Assembly (NCBI GenBank): GCA_003427395.1
Contig: BFEA01000213.1
Location: 431,526 to 465,893, forward strand
Length of the DNA: 34,368 nucleotides
Direction of reading: 5' to 3'
Source of the DNA: Chara braunii
Taxonomy: Eukaryota; Streptophyta; Charophyceae; Charales; Characeae
This document shows positions 8,939 to 19,100 of this stretch, piece after piece. Position numbers and translations under genes: made by a program. Position 1 is the first letter of the stretch. The number at the start of each line of letters is the position of its first letter. Below the pieces are notes generated by a model. The model ran no database searches and was not told where the DNA came from. It saw only the letters and a program-made list of their open reading frames with translations.

Positions 8939-9873
8939 AATGTCCATGGCATGCGACACCAGTCACGATTACCCTTCTACCTCACTACTCAGGTAATCAT
9001 TCCAGCCACTATCCTCAGTATTTATACCTTTCATTCCCAGTCCTTCTCCGCCACTTTCCCTATTCTTGCAGTGTACTCATCATCTATCCTAAGGATCTCC
9101 CGCAGTCGCTTTCTGTGTTATCCTTGTCGTGGTCGATTTCCAACATGCCTTCAATCTGGAGCTACTTTCATCGTATCTAATGATTCTGTCTGTGCTATGG
9201 TACTTGCCTATAACTCCGCTGTTTTTTTATACTGAATCGAATCCGGCCTTGTTTTTTGTTCTGTTCTTGTTTACTTTCATGGCCGTGGATTTTCCTTCAT
9301 TTCCAGGTGAGTACTTTTTCTTTATTGGTTCGTTTCCACGGTTTTAGGTCTTTCATTTTCTATCTGTTTTGTATGTTTGGAAATGTGAGCACCACTGTTA
9401 CGTCGTTATATCTGCATAAATTCCGTGATATTCTATAGTACTTAGTCGTGTATGTTTTTTTTTCGTCGTCGAAAATTTATTTTCATTCCATGCAAAATTA
9501 TATTTTTGATTTTTGATTTTTAATTTTTCGATTTGTGATTTTAGCTTCATATTCCGAGTCGTGTGAATTTTTTGACGTATGTTATTCCGGACTTTCAGTT
9601 TTATATCCATCGATTTGGTGCTTCTTGCTTTTCCAGGTACTCCTAAAATTTATTTCGGACGTTCGCATCCCTGCAGTTTCGGATGAACGCAAGTATCGCG
9701 GTGCGGGTTATCCTCCATGGGTAATCCATGAGTCAGAGTTCCCATTCGAACAGGTCAATCACGGGCAGTAGATCCGCCATCTCGTATGTGTTAGCTACCA
9801 TTCGATGAAAAATTTTAATAATCGTCAAGGTCTTGGTTCTCTCAGAACCCGCACTCCTGAAGTGACGCAACGT

Positions 9874-9875
<2 letters not shown>

Positions 9876-9909
<34 letters not shown>
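9876..9909 (+). repeat. (GA)n microsatellite
   Basis: About 34 bp of pure AG at the equivalent place in tandem unit 2. Confidence 0.95.
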
Positions 9910-9911
<2 letters not shown>

Positions 9912-10392
9912 TGAATGACAAAATTGAAATATGGGTCAAATTGCGGCCGCAATCTATTTCGCAGTTGGAATGATTTTTTTAAATTTATGTAGCGTTTGTC
10001 CTGGAAAGATCACAACAAAATTTACGAGTACTCAAATTTTCAGGGTTTTTCACGCATTTTTCTGAGCGAGAAAACTCACTGAATTTGGAGTACTTTTTTA
10101 GTTGGCCCAGGAATGGCTGAGTGGCAAAAATGGAAAATGTGCTGAATCGGCGCGACGATTATTTCGCAGTCTAAATGATTTTTTATAAATGTTATATTAT
10201 TATTTCTGGAAAGAACACGACCTCATCTATGGATTCTCAAAATTTCAGATTTTTGTGCATGTTCGTCTGAGCACAAAAAATCGCCAAAGTTGCCTCTTGC
10301 AAATTGCCTGTTTCGTTGTGCCTGACCTCCCTGTTTTGAGAGACGGGGCTCAACGCCTGGGCCTGAGGGCCCTTTTGTAGATCACATGCCCT

Positions 10393-10481
10393 CACTTCTT
10401 TTTAGGGTCCGCTTCTACCTGAGGACCGGTCCAATACCCCCACTTCTTTTTGGGGTCGAGTTCCACCTGAGGACCGGTCCT
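10393..10481 (+). repeat. 48-bp direct repeat, 2 copies
   Basis: CACTTCTTTTT(A/G)GGGTC...ACCTGAGGACCGGTCC at 10393-10440 and 10441-10481. It abuts the end of tandem unit 2. Confidence 0.85.
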
Positions 10482-11653
10482 TCGTTTTTCCAAAAGTCCC
10501 GGTTCTACCAGAGCTAGCTGTAGGTAGTCCGCAATTTTGCCAAGGACTGGTCCCCCAAATCTTTTTGCCCCCAAAAAACCCACTTGCGTCCTGATGGCCC
10601 GCCGCCAAAAATGCGACACCTTGACACAAACGCCGAAGCCCACTATACCACAGCCTAAGGGCTGCGAAATTGACCTCATGTACCTTCCTAGGCATGCTTG
10701 GCGCCCGCCACCTAGAGATAGTCCACTGGATCCCCCGATGGGCATTGAGCAGAGTCTGCTGATGTTCGTATGGGAGGGGACCTGAGGGGAGGCACAGGGA
10801 TTGGTCCTGTTGGCATGGTCCCTGATGCTACCGGCTATCCCCTAACCCGTATGGCCCACCTGCAGGTTGAGATGTGAACACGGTTCTGGCTGCTACAGGC
10901 TTCCCGTATGGAGTAGTGGTATGTAGGTAGTGTGAGGTGAAATGTAGAGAAGAATATAGAATAAATAAAATGTATAAGCAGCCTTTTTTTCAGAAAAAGA
11001 AAAAGAGACCTCGAAAGGGCCAAGGTCCCACGTGCACGGACTAACGGATTGCTCCCTGGGACCTCTCTCGCAGACCGTTTTCCTTTTTGGCGACGGACGG
11101 ACTTATTGCAACGCCTGATCCGCACCAACTATATGGACCCTCTGGACTCAGTTTCGACGCTGGAAATGCGGCGGGTCTCCCAAACCGATGACCTTGGATT
11201 CCCGGCGGCCGGTCGGCTCCCGTGCTCCCGATATCCTGTCTTGTCTAGTTGCGTCGCGTCGATCCTCTGGGGAGCTTGCGCCTGGCTGAGCTCGAATAGG
11301 GGAAGCTGAATTTTCACTGGAGGATTGCAGAGTCGGCGAAATTCGCTCGTGGGACGTGTTTTCTGATTGGAGGTCAACTGTGTCGTTTTTCGAATATGGT
11401 ACAATCGGTACGGTAGAGAGACTGCAAAGGGAAATGCGTAAAAGATTTTTGCCTAGCCATTATTTGGAAAGAATAGCCTTTTCTGACGCCGAAACGTCCT
11501 CCAGAACGCTGTCGTCGCTTGAAATTGTGTGGAGGAAAATCATGATAATCAACACTCCCGAAAACGTTCGTAAATCCCTCTTCCCCGGCTCCTGACCTCT
11601 GTTTCCACTGGATCCTTGTGTGAGTATTGCTCCAGCGAGATGAAATATGTTGT

Positions 11654-11654
11654 A

Positions 11655-11689
<35 letters not shown>
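11654..11689 (+). repeat. (GAAA)n microsatellite
   Basis: About nine GAAA units. Confidence 0.95.
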
Positions 11690-11845
11690 TCGGCGAGGGA
11701 GAGCGAGAGGCGTAATCAAGGGATTGATCGAGCGGCTTTGTGAGGAGCGACGGCTACACCTTCTCCCTGTTTTGGCTCGACTCGAAGGTGTCGCGAGAGA
11801 ACGGGATGATACAGTGAGCTGAGAGCTCTACGAAGGACAGGGTGC

Positions 11846-11910
11846 ATGCGCGGCGCGGGGCGGCGCGGCGCGGCACGGCACGGCACGGCACGGCGCCGTG
11901 CGGCGCCGGG
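11846..11910 (+). repeat. GC-rich tract with (CGGCA)n
   Basis: GCGGCGCGG-type sequence followed by CGGCACGGCACGGCACGGCA and a GCGCC palindromic end. Very CpG-dense; could be part of the AHL promoter or a simple repeat. Confidence 0.8.
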
Positions 11911-12186
11911 TGGGGTGGGGTGCGAAGGGTTGGGCAGGGGTGGTTGGTGAGCGGAAACACGAAACGGGCATGTTTTCAGATATTCTTTTTCGTCTTTTGA
12001 AAGTGGGTCGATATGTCGCAATAGTCGCATCAAGGTGTGGGCGGACGGTCGGTCGTTTCGTTGGGCGGAAGGAGGCAGGCGGGGCCTCTTGCGCGTCTGG
12101 CTGGCGCCTTCCATAGGGGGAGAGTGGAAGGGCGAGCGAGCGAGCGGGGGAAGAGGGAGAGCGCGAGGTAGAGCGACTGTGTGCGC

Positions 12187-12190
<4 letters not shown>

Positions 12191-12241
<51 letters not shown>
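12191..12241 (+). repeat. (GA)25 tract upstream of AHL
   Basis: About 51 bp of uninterrupted GA, 255 bp upstream of the AHL ATG on the sense strand. GA-repeat tracts near plant gene starts can be bound by BBR/BPC factors; whether that happens here is inference. Confidence 0.95.
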
Positions 12242-12244
<3 letters not shown>

Positions 12245-12466
12245 TTTTTGGATGTGTATAGAGGTATCTTCATTTTCATGTTTGTTTTCTTCCTCGTAAG
12301 TTAGAGGACGGGGAAGGCGGAAAAAGAAGGAAAAGGAATTTATTCCGCGAGGGAGAAAAGTCGAGAATTTGCTAACCCCCGTTCAACAGCGACCGACCCG
12401 TTCACTCCTCCCCCCCCTCCCCCCGGCTTAACCCCTGACCTAGACAGCGCTGAGCGCGAGAGGGGC

Positions 12467-12486
12467 GTTTTTGCCTCTCCTGTAGG
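12467..12486 (+). promoter_or_regulatory. Possible 5' UTR splice acceptor just before the AHL start
   Basis: The string TTTTTGCCTCTCCTGTAG ends at 12485, 10 bases before the ATG, and looks like a polypyrimidine tract plus AG. It would imply a non-coding first exon upstream. No donor was identified. Confidence 0.3.
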
Positions 12487-12495
12487 ATATTCCCG

Positions 12496-13177
12496 ATGCG
12501 AGTTGGCGATGGAGGTTCCCTAACGGACTGGATGGAGCAGAATGGAGGAGGCCGTGAGTTGCCTCACCATCAGCACCAGCAGCAGCAAACGCATCTTGCT
12601 TCTGCGGCCGCAGGCTCCTTTACCAGGGTACCCATCAACATACAACACTTACGGGGTCCCTCGGTGGTGCCGCCTGGGGCATCCATGTCCGGGGTGATAC
12701 AAGCGCCTTCAGCAATTCGGCCGAGTTTGCCATCTAATTCTCAGGGCGTGCCGGGCGGGGGCGGGGGAGGAGTCTCTGGGGGAGTGGGAGGACCAGGAGG
12801 AGGAGGCGGCGGCGGCGGGGGTGGGGGAGGCGGTCCAGGAGGTCAAGCTGTTGGAGGGGGTGGTGGTGGTGGCGGTGGTGGAAGTGGTCCGGGGCAGCAA
12901 GGTGGAGGTGGGGCTTCGGGAGGTTACCAGGGATCTCTCTCTCAGAACGTTCTTGCTCTTCCTGCGCCCGACGGGTCTGGTGGCGGCAACACTGCTCAGG
13001 GCCGTGGCGATGGAACCCCCGTTGTCAAGAAAAAGCGTGGAAGGCCCCGAAAATTTCCGTTAGCCGACGGGGATGGTGGACCGGGGTCTGCACTTGCGCT
13101 CTTGCCGGGTACATCACCTTCGGAGAAGAGAGGCAGAGGACGACCGCCTGGATCGGGGAAGAAGTACGGCTCCATAG
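12496..13177 (+). CDS. AHL exon 1 (N-terminus and both AT-hooks)
   Basis: 682 nt, residues 1-227 plus one base. It ends KKYGSI with donor ATAG|GTATTG, phase 1. The Gly tract at 12751-12906 is built from GGN codons, and this is also where length variation would be expected. Both AT-hook cores (RGRP at residues 181-184 and 214-217) lie within 37 residues of each other. The Lys-rich KKKRGRPRK also reads as a nuclear localisation signal. Confidence 0.93.
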
Positions 13178-16100
13178 GTATTGACTATTGGGTCTACACC
13201 TCTCGTTCTTTGCTCCCTCTTCACTCAATTCCCCACCTATCTGCAGACCAGCATGTCGCCGCGGCGCATCTTGCGTACCTGTTCTCCTGCCCCGCACCCC
13301 AGTTATGAGTCGGTATTTGCCTCTGTTAAAGCCTGCCGTGATGTCAGCCTTTTCTCCTACGTCTGTTCCTGTTTTTTTTTCCCGCCTTATCCGTGTCCCT
13401 CACACCTGGTTCCGCTTCCCCTCATTTTCTGGCTCACCTGTCTGTTATCCGCCTTACCCCCCTCACGCCTCTACTCTCGAGTGCACTCCGTCTTTTCTGC
13501 CCATCTCTTGCCTGTCTCTGCTCGCCATAGCTTTCCGTCTTGTTTCCTATGTTCGTCTTCCGTGCATCTGCCTACTAATTATCGGCTTCCCGGTTCCTCT
13601 TTCATCTCCTAGTTCACCCCGTTTCTCCCTCTCGTGCTCCTTTTTCCATCTTCTTCCTCCATGCAGGCTCCCGCCACTGTATATCCTCTGCTTTTGGCTT
13701 TCCCCTCTATCGTCTCTCGTCTGCGTCCTTGTCGTCCGCCGCGGCTCACCTTTTGCCTCTGAGTCGCGTATGGTTTCCAATTTTGGGCCTGGTTGGTGTT
13801 TGTGGTCGTCGTTGTCCTTGCTCTCGTTATGGTCTCTTCCCTCCTTCACCCGGGTCCTTTCTCACGATATCCTGCCACATCTATTTGTCTGCTTATCGTA
13901 TTCTCTTGCTCGTTCTTTTCCTGCTTGTTCCTGCTTGTTCCTCTTGCATTTTCATCCAATTCTTTACTCATGCCCTATCCTCCTTTCCCAGCTCTGTCTA
14001 TCTGCTTTTTCGTGCTCCTTCCCCTTCCACCATTTGTTGCCGTGATTCTTTTCTTTACTCGGTTTGGTTGGTTTGTTGAACTTTCTCTCTTCCGCTCGAT
14101 CTACCCATCGGTTCTTTTTTCTGCTCCTGTTTTATCATCTCCACTCTTCTTCCACAGCCCTTCTTTCTCTCCCGCATCCCCTCCCGATTGTCCTCTTTCC
14201 CGCACCTTCTTTCTTCGTCTCTCTTGGGCCTCTCTTTGGCGCTTTTCCTCTGTCACCCCTATCCGCTCTGCGCGCTTTACCGGAAATTCTCAGCCACGAT
14301 CGTCGCGTCCAACTTTCTACCTTTGTTCTGCATCCATTTCGCTTCTCTTTCCCGCTTTCCGTCTTCCCAATTTCTCGTCGAGTCTCGCCGGCTTTTGCCT
14401 GTGTACTGTCGCGTCCGATTTTCTACGTCTTTTGTCTGCACCTACCTTTCCCCGGCTCTTGCCCCTCGCGTGCCCTCCTGCCTTTTTTATCCCCCGTTCC
14501 TCGACTTGAATTCTTTATATCCTTCCGTCGTTCTTTGGCTCATGCCTGTCTTTCTCTCAGGTCCCTCCCTCGGTGCTTCTCTTCTTGCTGCGCTCCCCTG
14601 CATGCACCTCTGCTTGCTTCGGCTGCCCTTCTCCGCTGTCTGCCATTCTTCTTGAGCTTGCTGTCTCCGTTGGCTTCTTTCACCGAGTTTGCTGTCGTTC
14701 CGCGGCACGGGTCTCTCTAACTCCGTTGGCTTTTTCTCTTGCTATTTCTCATTTGTGTTTCTTGCTAATTCGGGGCTGCTGCGCTCGCCGGATGTTGATG
14801 GTTGCCGCCAGTTCTCTCTTGGTGACCGTTGTCAGCTCTTTGGCTGTTGTGCTATTTGCAGTTTATAGCCACTTCCTGGCGCGTGCCTCTCATATCGGTT
14901 GGCCGTTAGCCTCCGCTGCCCCTTCTTTCCTCAGTGTCATTTTGTTCCCCGCGGTTCTCAATCCGTGGACTTGTCGTTGTAACCCTTGACCACCTGTGTT
15001 GTCTGCTTGGACCTCCTGCCTTTCTCTGTCTTGTCTGGCTGTTATCCGTGTTGCTGCAGTACCTCTTCTCGGCGTCTATTCTGTCGTCCGGTTTCCCCTC
15101 CTTTTTTCATGTTTTCTCACCTGGCACTTCTTTGTTTCTGGTCTTTCTGATGTTCCCCCTTCGCCTCTCCAGTCCGCCTTTTTTCTACGTCTGCTCACTG
15201 TCACTTGTTTCTTTCTGTCGTCTCTGACTTCTCTGTGTCTATTGCCTCCATGTACTAACGTCCTGCCTGCTTCCTTTTGTTGGTCGTCTTCTCTCCGCTC
15301 GCTTTCCCGGTGTTCTACTCTCCGCTGCTGTACCCTTTTCTCTTTTCCTTAGTCTTTGGTTCAGAGTCATGTTCACTCGTCCAATTGCCCCTGTACTACT
15401 GTCATTCTGATTCTCTACCTTTCTGGGTCTCTTCTGTTCGTCTTCAAGTCTATCCTATGTCAGCCTTGTGATGTCTGCGGTGGATGTGTTTCGTCTCTTG
15501 TCTCCTTTTTCCGGTCTCTCTTTTAGCCCTTCAACTTCCTGTCTCGTATCTTCGTTTTCCGGTCTCCCTTTTGGCCTCGTCCAACTTCCTGTCTTGATAG
15601 CGCCTCGATCTTTGCTGGTCGCCCTACGCTTTTCTTCTCTGCCTCTGGCTCCCGGGTCGCATTTGTTCCTCTCCATACGCCCGCTGACATGCTCTTCTCC
15701 TGTACGTTGATATGTCTTTTTAGTGAACGTCTCAATCGTCCGTCATTTCACGGCACGTTTCCTTTGTTCTTTGTTCGCTGAGTCCGAGCGTGACAACATG
15801 TGCGCTCCGGAGTGTTTGGAATGACCAGGGTTACGGGTTTGCACCCTGTAATGGGCCTCCTGTGCAGGAATTTTCTAGTTATCCCTTTTAGGGTATTTGG
15901 TGAAGTTGCTGAGGCAAGTGGGGAGTTAATCTGAAATTAACCAAGGAACAACAATTCACAAGTCCACGAGGAGTCCTGTTATGCATAACGAAGCTGCGAC
16001 ATTGGTCTTTGAAATTGGTTGGTTCTATAGGGTGAAGGGCAAAGAGCAGGCAAGGGGAAGAGGTAAGCGCCAAAGAGAATAAACCGTTAACGGTGTTGGA

Positions 16101-19100
16101 ATCTTGTTGGATGAGTTGGTTGCTTGATGCAATTTCTAACGGTCGCATGCTGAGGGACGACAACTGATTTCGTAAATTGTTCCCTGTTGTGTGTTGGGAT
16201 CTGGCACTCGGCGAGTAATGGTCGTGGCATGTTGTTCGGGATTAGGGGTATTCTGCGGCTGCCGTTCTCCTGGTCATTCATGGCTTGCTCTCTGTTGCGC
16301 TTCGGGTCCCCATCTTGCCTCTTTCACGCGTTTCCACCTGCCGGTTGTCCTGCGTGTGCTTTGGGGGGAGGGGGAGAGGGGATGGCTATCATGGGAAATT
16401 GTAACTTGTGCGTGGAAAAACAGGCGCGGGCTTCACGCCGCATGTGATTATGGTGGGCACATATGAGGTGAGCGGTGACAATGGGGGCACAAGCCCTACC
16501 CAAGTTGTTCTTCGTGCTCGCTTTCATGTTTCGCCAAGTGTCAATCCGCACTTATGCTGTCCACTCAAGTGTCAATCCGCACTCATGCTGTCCACTTAAG
16601 TCTCAATCCGCACTTATGCTGTCCCCTCAAGTGTCAATCCGCACTTATGCTGTCCACTCCTGCGAACCTTATTCTTCTCCGTGATTTTGGGCTATGACAC
16701 ACTGGGGAACGTCGATGGGGCTCTGTGAGAGCCAAACCGAGAACATCGGCTTCTATACCATCGCGTATCGAAAGCACGTGCAGAAATAAGAAGGCCACGC
16801 TCGGGAATCAGAAATTGCATAACGTCATTTGTTTTGTTTTGCTTTCTATTTTTTTTTAAATAATTGAATGCGTCTCCCCGTGTTTTCTTCGCATTAGAGC
16901 CTTGAGCAGGTGAAAGGTGTAATTAAGTATGAAGTAACAGTCGCAATGCGGGAAATTAAGTATGAAGTAACAGTCGCAATGCGGGAAGATTATTTACGCG
17001 GATGCGGGGAAAACTTTTCGAGGGGAGGGGGTCATTGGTGTTTTCTCTCTTAGTTGTCTATTCTTTGATTTCTCATATGACTTCTTGGGCCAACTGTAGT
17101 GCCCACCTTCAATTTCGGGTGTTCAATTTTCCAGCGACGTTACGCATATCTCCCAGCTGAGGTTGGAAGACATTGTATCTGAATGGAGCTGTGGTTTCCG
17201 TACGGCAACTTCGATAGAGTAGAGGTTTTGCGTCCGCTTTATAGTTTCCCATCGTTTCGTGAAGTGGATGGAGGTTTGCTGTTTCTCTGACAGTGAATGC
17301 CGAGGAAGTTCTTGAGGGTCAGGCCACGATTGATTCCTCTGCGATTGGCAGCAACGGTCTTTGACGTCAGTCGTGGTGCAATCATTCTGCAGGGCATCCT
17401 CAGCTCGGTAATGAGCTCACTTGTTTACTGGGTCGCTTGGCTTAAACCGGCTTCTGTAAAGCCCTGTGGTATCGAAGAATGGAGATGTCATGTAGGGTGG
17501 GTAGGTAATGCACCTGGCCCGGAAAAGGGCTTTTCTGCGATGTAATGTAGGGTGGGTAGTTAATGCACCTGGCCCGGAAAAGGGCTTTTCTTCGATGTCA
17601 TGTAGGGTGGGTAGTGCACCTGGCCCGGAAAAGGGCTCCTTTTTGGCAGAGTTCCGACGTTAGTGGGAAGCTGCTGACTTTCATAGCGCTTCTCTTTTAG
17701 CATTACTTGTCTTTTACGTATACGTCCATACGAAGTTGCTGATGTTAATAGCGCTTCTCTTTTAGCATTACGTTACTCGTCGTTTATGTATACGTCCATA
17801 CGACGGGCGTTTAATTGAAGGGGTGCTTTCACACGTACTTTTTCTGCTTGTTTACTGAAGATGAGCGAGTTCGTCCACCTCATGTCGGCAGCATGGCGGA
17901 AAGGCTGGTGGCCAGTGATCTCTAGACTGGTTGGCATTGATCTCTAGAGCTTACGTTTGTGTTCCGACTGATGGCTTTTTTTGTCTGCTCACGCTCACGC
18001 GCGGTTTTCTCTGTAGCTCTCTAGAGAAAAGTTACGGGCCATTGTGGTCATACATCGTATAAGGGGGTTGGGACTGCCATTGGCGGCTAGCGATAGGTAA
18101 ATTCACCGCAGACGCGGTAGTGAGTAGCACCTTGTCCACTGCATGTTTTGTGTGAGGGTCCCCCATCTCAGCATGAACAAACTCGCGGCCTACATCCTGC
18201 TGTTAGCGCTTGTGAATTGGTACGACTTGCTTTGCAGCCACGGCGCCACAGAGTGCAATTGTTGTTTGACGAAGGTCGTACGGCATCAACCAATTGTCTG
18301 ATAATGAACTCGCATGGTATGGGGTGGCACGTCTCTAGGTGTCTGTCCGCCTTTTTCATGATTGTGATATCTCTCTGCGCCAATGCGGCCTTCGAGACAG
18401 GAGCTAGTGGGTTCTCTCAAGGTGGTGCCATGATCTCCCACAGCAGACCTATGTGTCTATGACCCGAAAAGCCCTCTCTTGGTCTCCCGCCATCGCGCCT
18501 TGTTTTTTGTGCACAAGGTACGCGCCATTGTCCATTACTTAGTTTCATAATTGTAATACATTTTTACTTAGTTTCATGATTGTAATACCTTTTTGCGCCG
18601 TCATGGCCTTCGACACAGGAGCTAGTGTTTTTTCTTAAGGTCGTGCCATGATCTCCCTCAGCAGAACTATGCGACTATGGCCCTGAAAGTTCTCTCTTGA
18701 ACTCCCGCAATCGCGCCTTGCTTTTTGCGCACAAGGTACGCCCCGTTGTCCATTACTCAGATCATGAATGTACACTCCCAACTTAATAACGGTTAGCACC
18801 GTGTGCTCTGCTCTGTGTTTTCCGGAATGTAGATGTCTTGTACACATTCCGACGGTTGCAAACGTGTTGCTGTGACACATTCATGTGTAACGGCGAGCAG
18901 ATGCTGAACCGTCTGCGATAAAGCTTTTTCATTAATGAGTTGGACGATTGGTCAATAATCAATTTATTCGTGGCTGGCAAAGTTGGGAAAGCTTGGTCGC
19001 CTGTGCGTTGTTTGTGCCTAAGGGCGTACCTACACTGCCGTAGCACGTCTTTGATCTTTTCATCCGAAATTTGCAACGTGCTGCGGCTGTCAGACTAATC

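Larger units (their letters stand above)
8751..10395 (+). repeat. 1.63-kb tandem unit, copy 2
   Basis: Head-to-tail second copy, clearly alignable with copy 1 along its whole length with scattered substitutions. It holds three copies of the 48-bp minisatellite and a shorter GA tract. It also keeps the complete internal duplication: about 9909-10104 resembles about 10112-10300, sharing TTTCGCAGT, GGAAAGA and CTGAGC blocks in the same order. Confidence 0.88.
10482..12495 (+). other. Upstream region of the AHL gene (probable promoter and 5' UTR)
   Basis: No convincing gene. It becomes GC-rich and CpG-rich from about 11830 and holds a GAAA tract, a CGGCA tract and a GA tract. A C-rich stretch (about 12405-12425) precedes the AHL start. 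I saw no unambiguous TATA box. The transcription start cannot be placed from sequence alone. Confidence 0.45.

Noticed and set aside
7128-8952. 16-residue periodic peptides as a repeat protein
   Set aside because: Produced by a 48-bp DNA minisatellite in non-coding tandem units; the frames lack start context and differ between copies.
13178-13308. Continuation of AHL exon 1 to the stop at 13306-13308
   Set aside because: Sequence after ATAG|GTATTG loses all family similarity, while splicing to 16424 restores the PPC start in phase. An intron-retained short form cannot be excluded.
13188-15710. Several long plus-strand frames (up to 285 residues) rich in Ser, Leu, Phe and Pro
   Set aside because: They overlap each other in different frames and result from the A-poor, pyrimidine-rich intron; they have no domain or start context.
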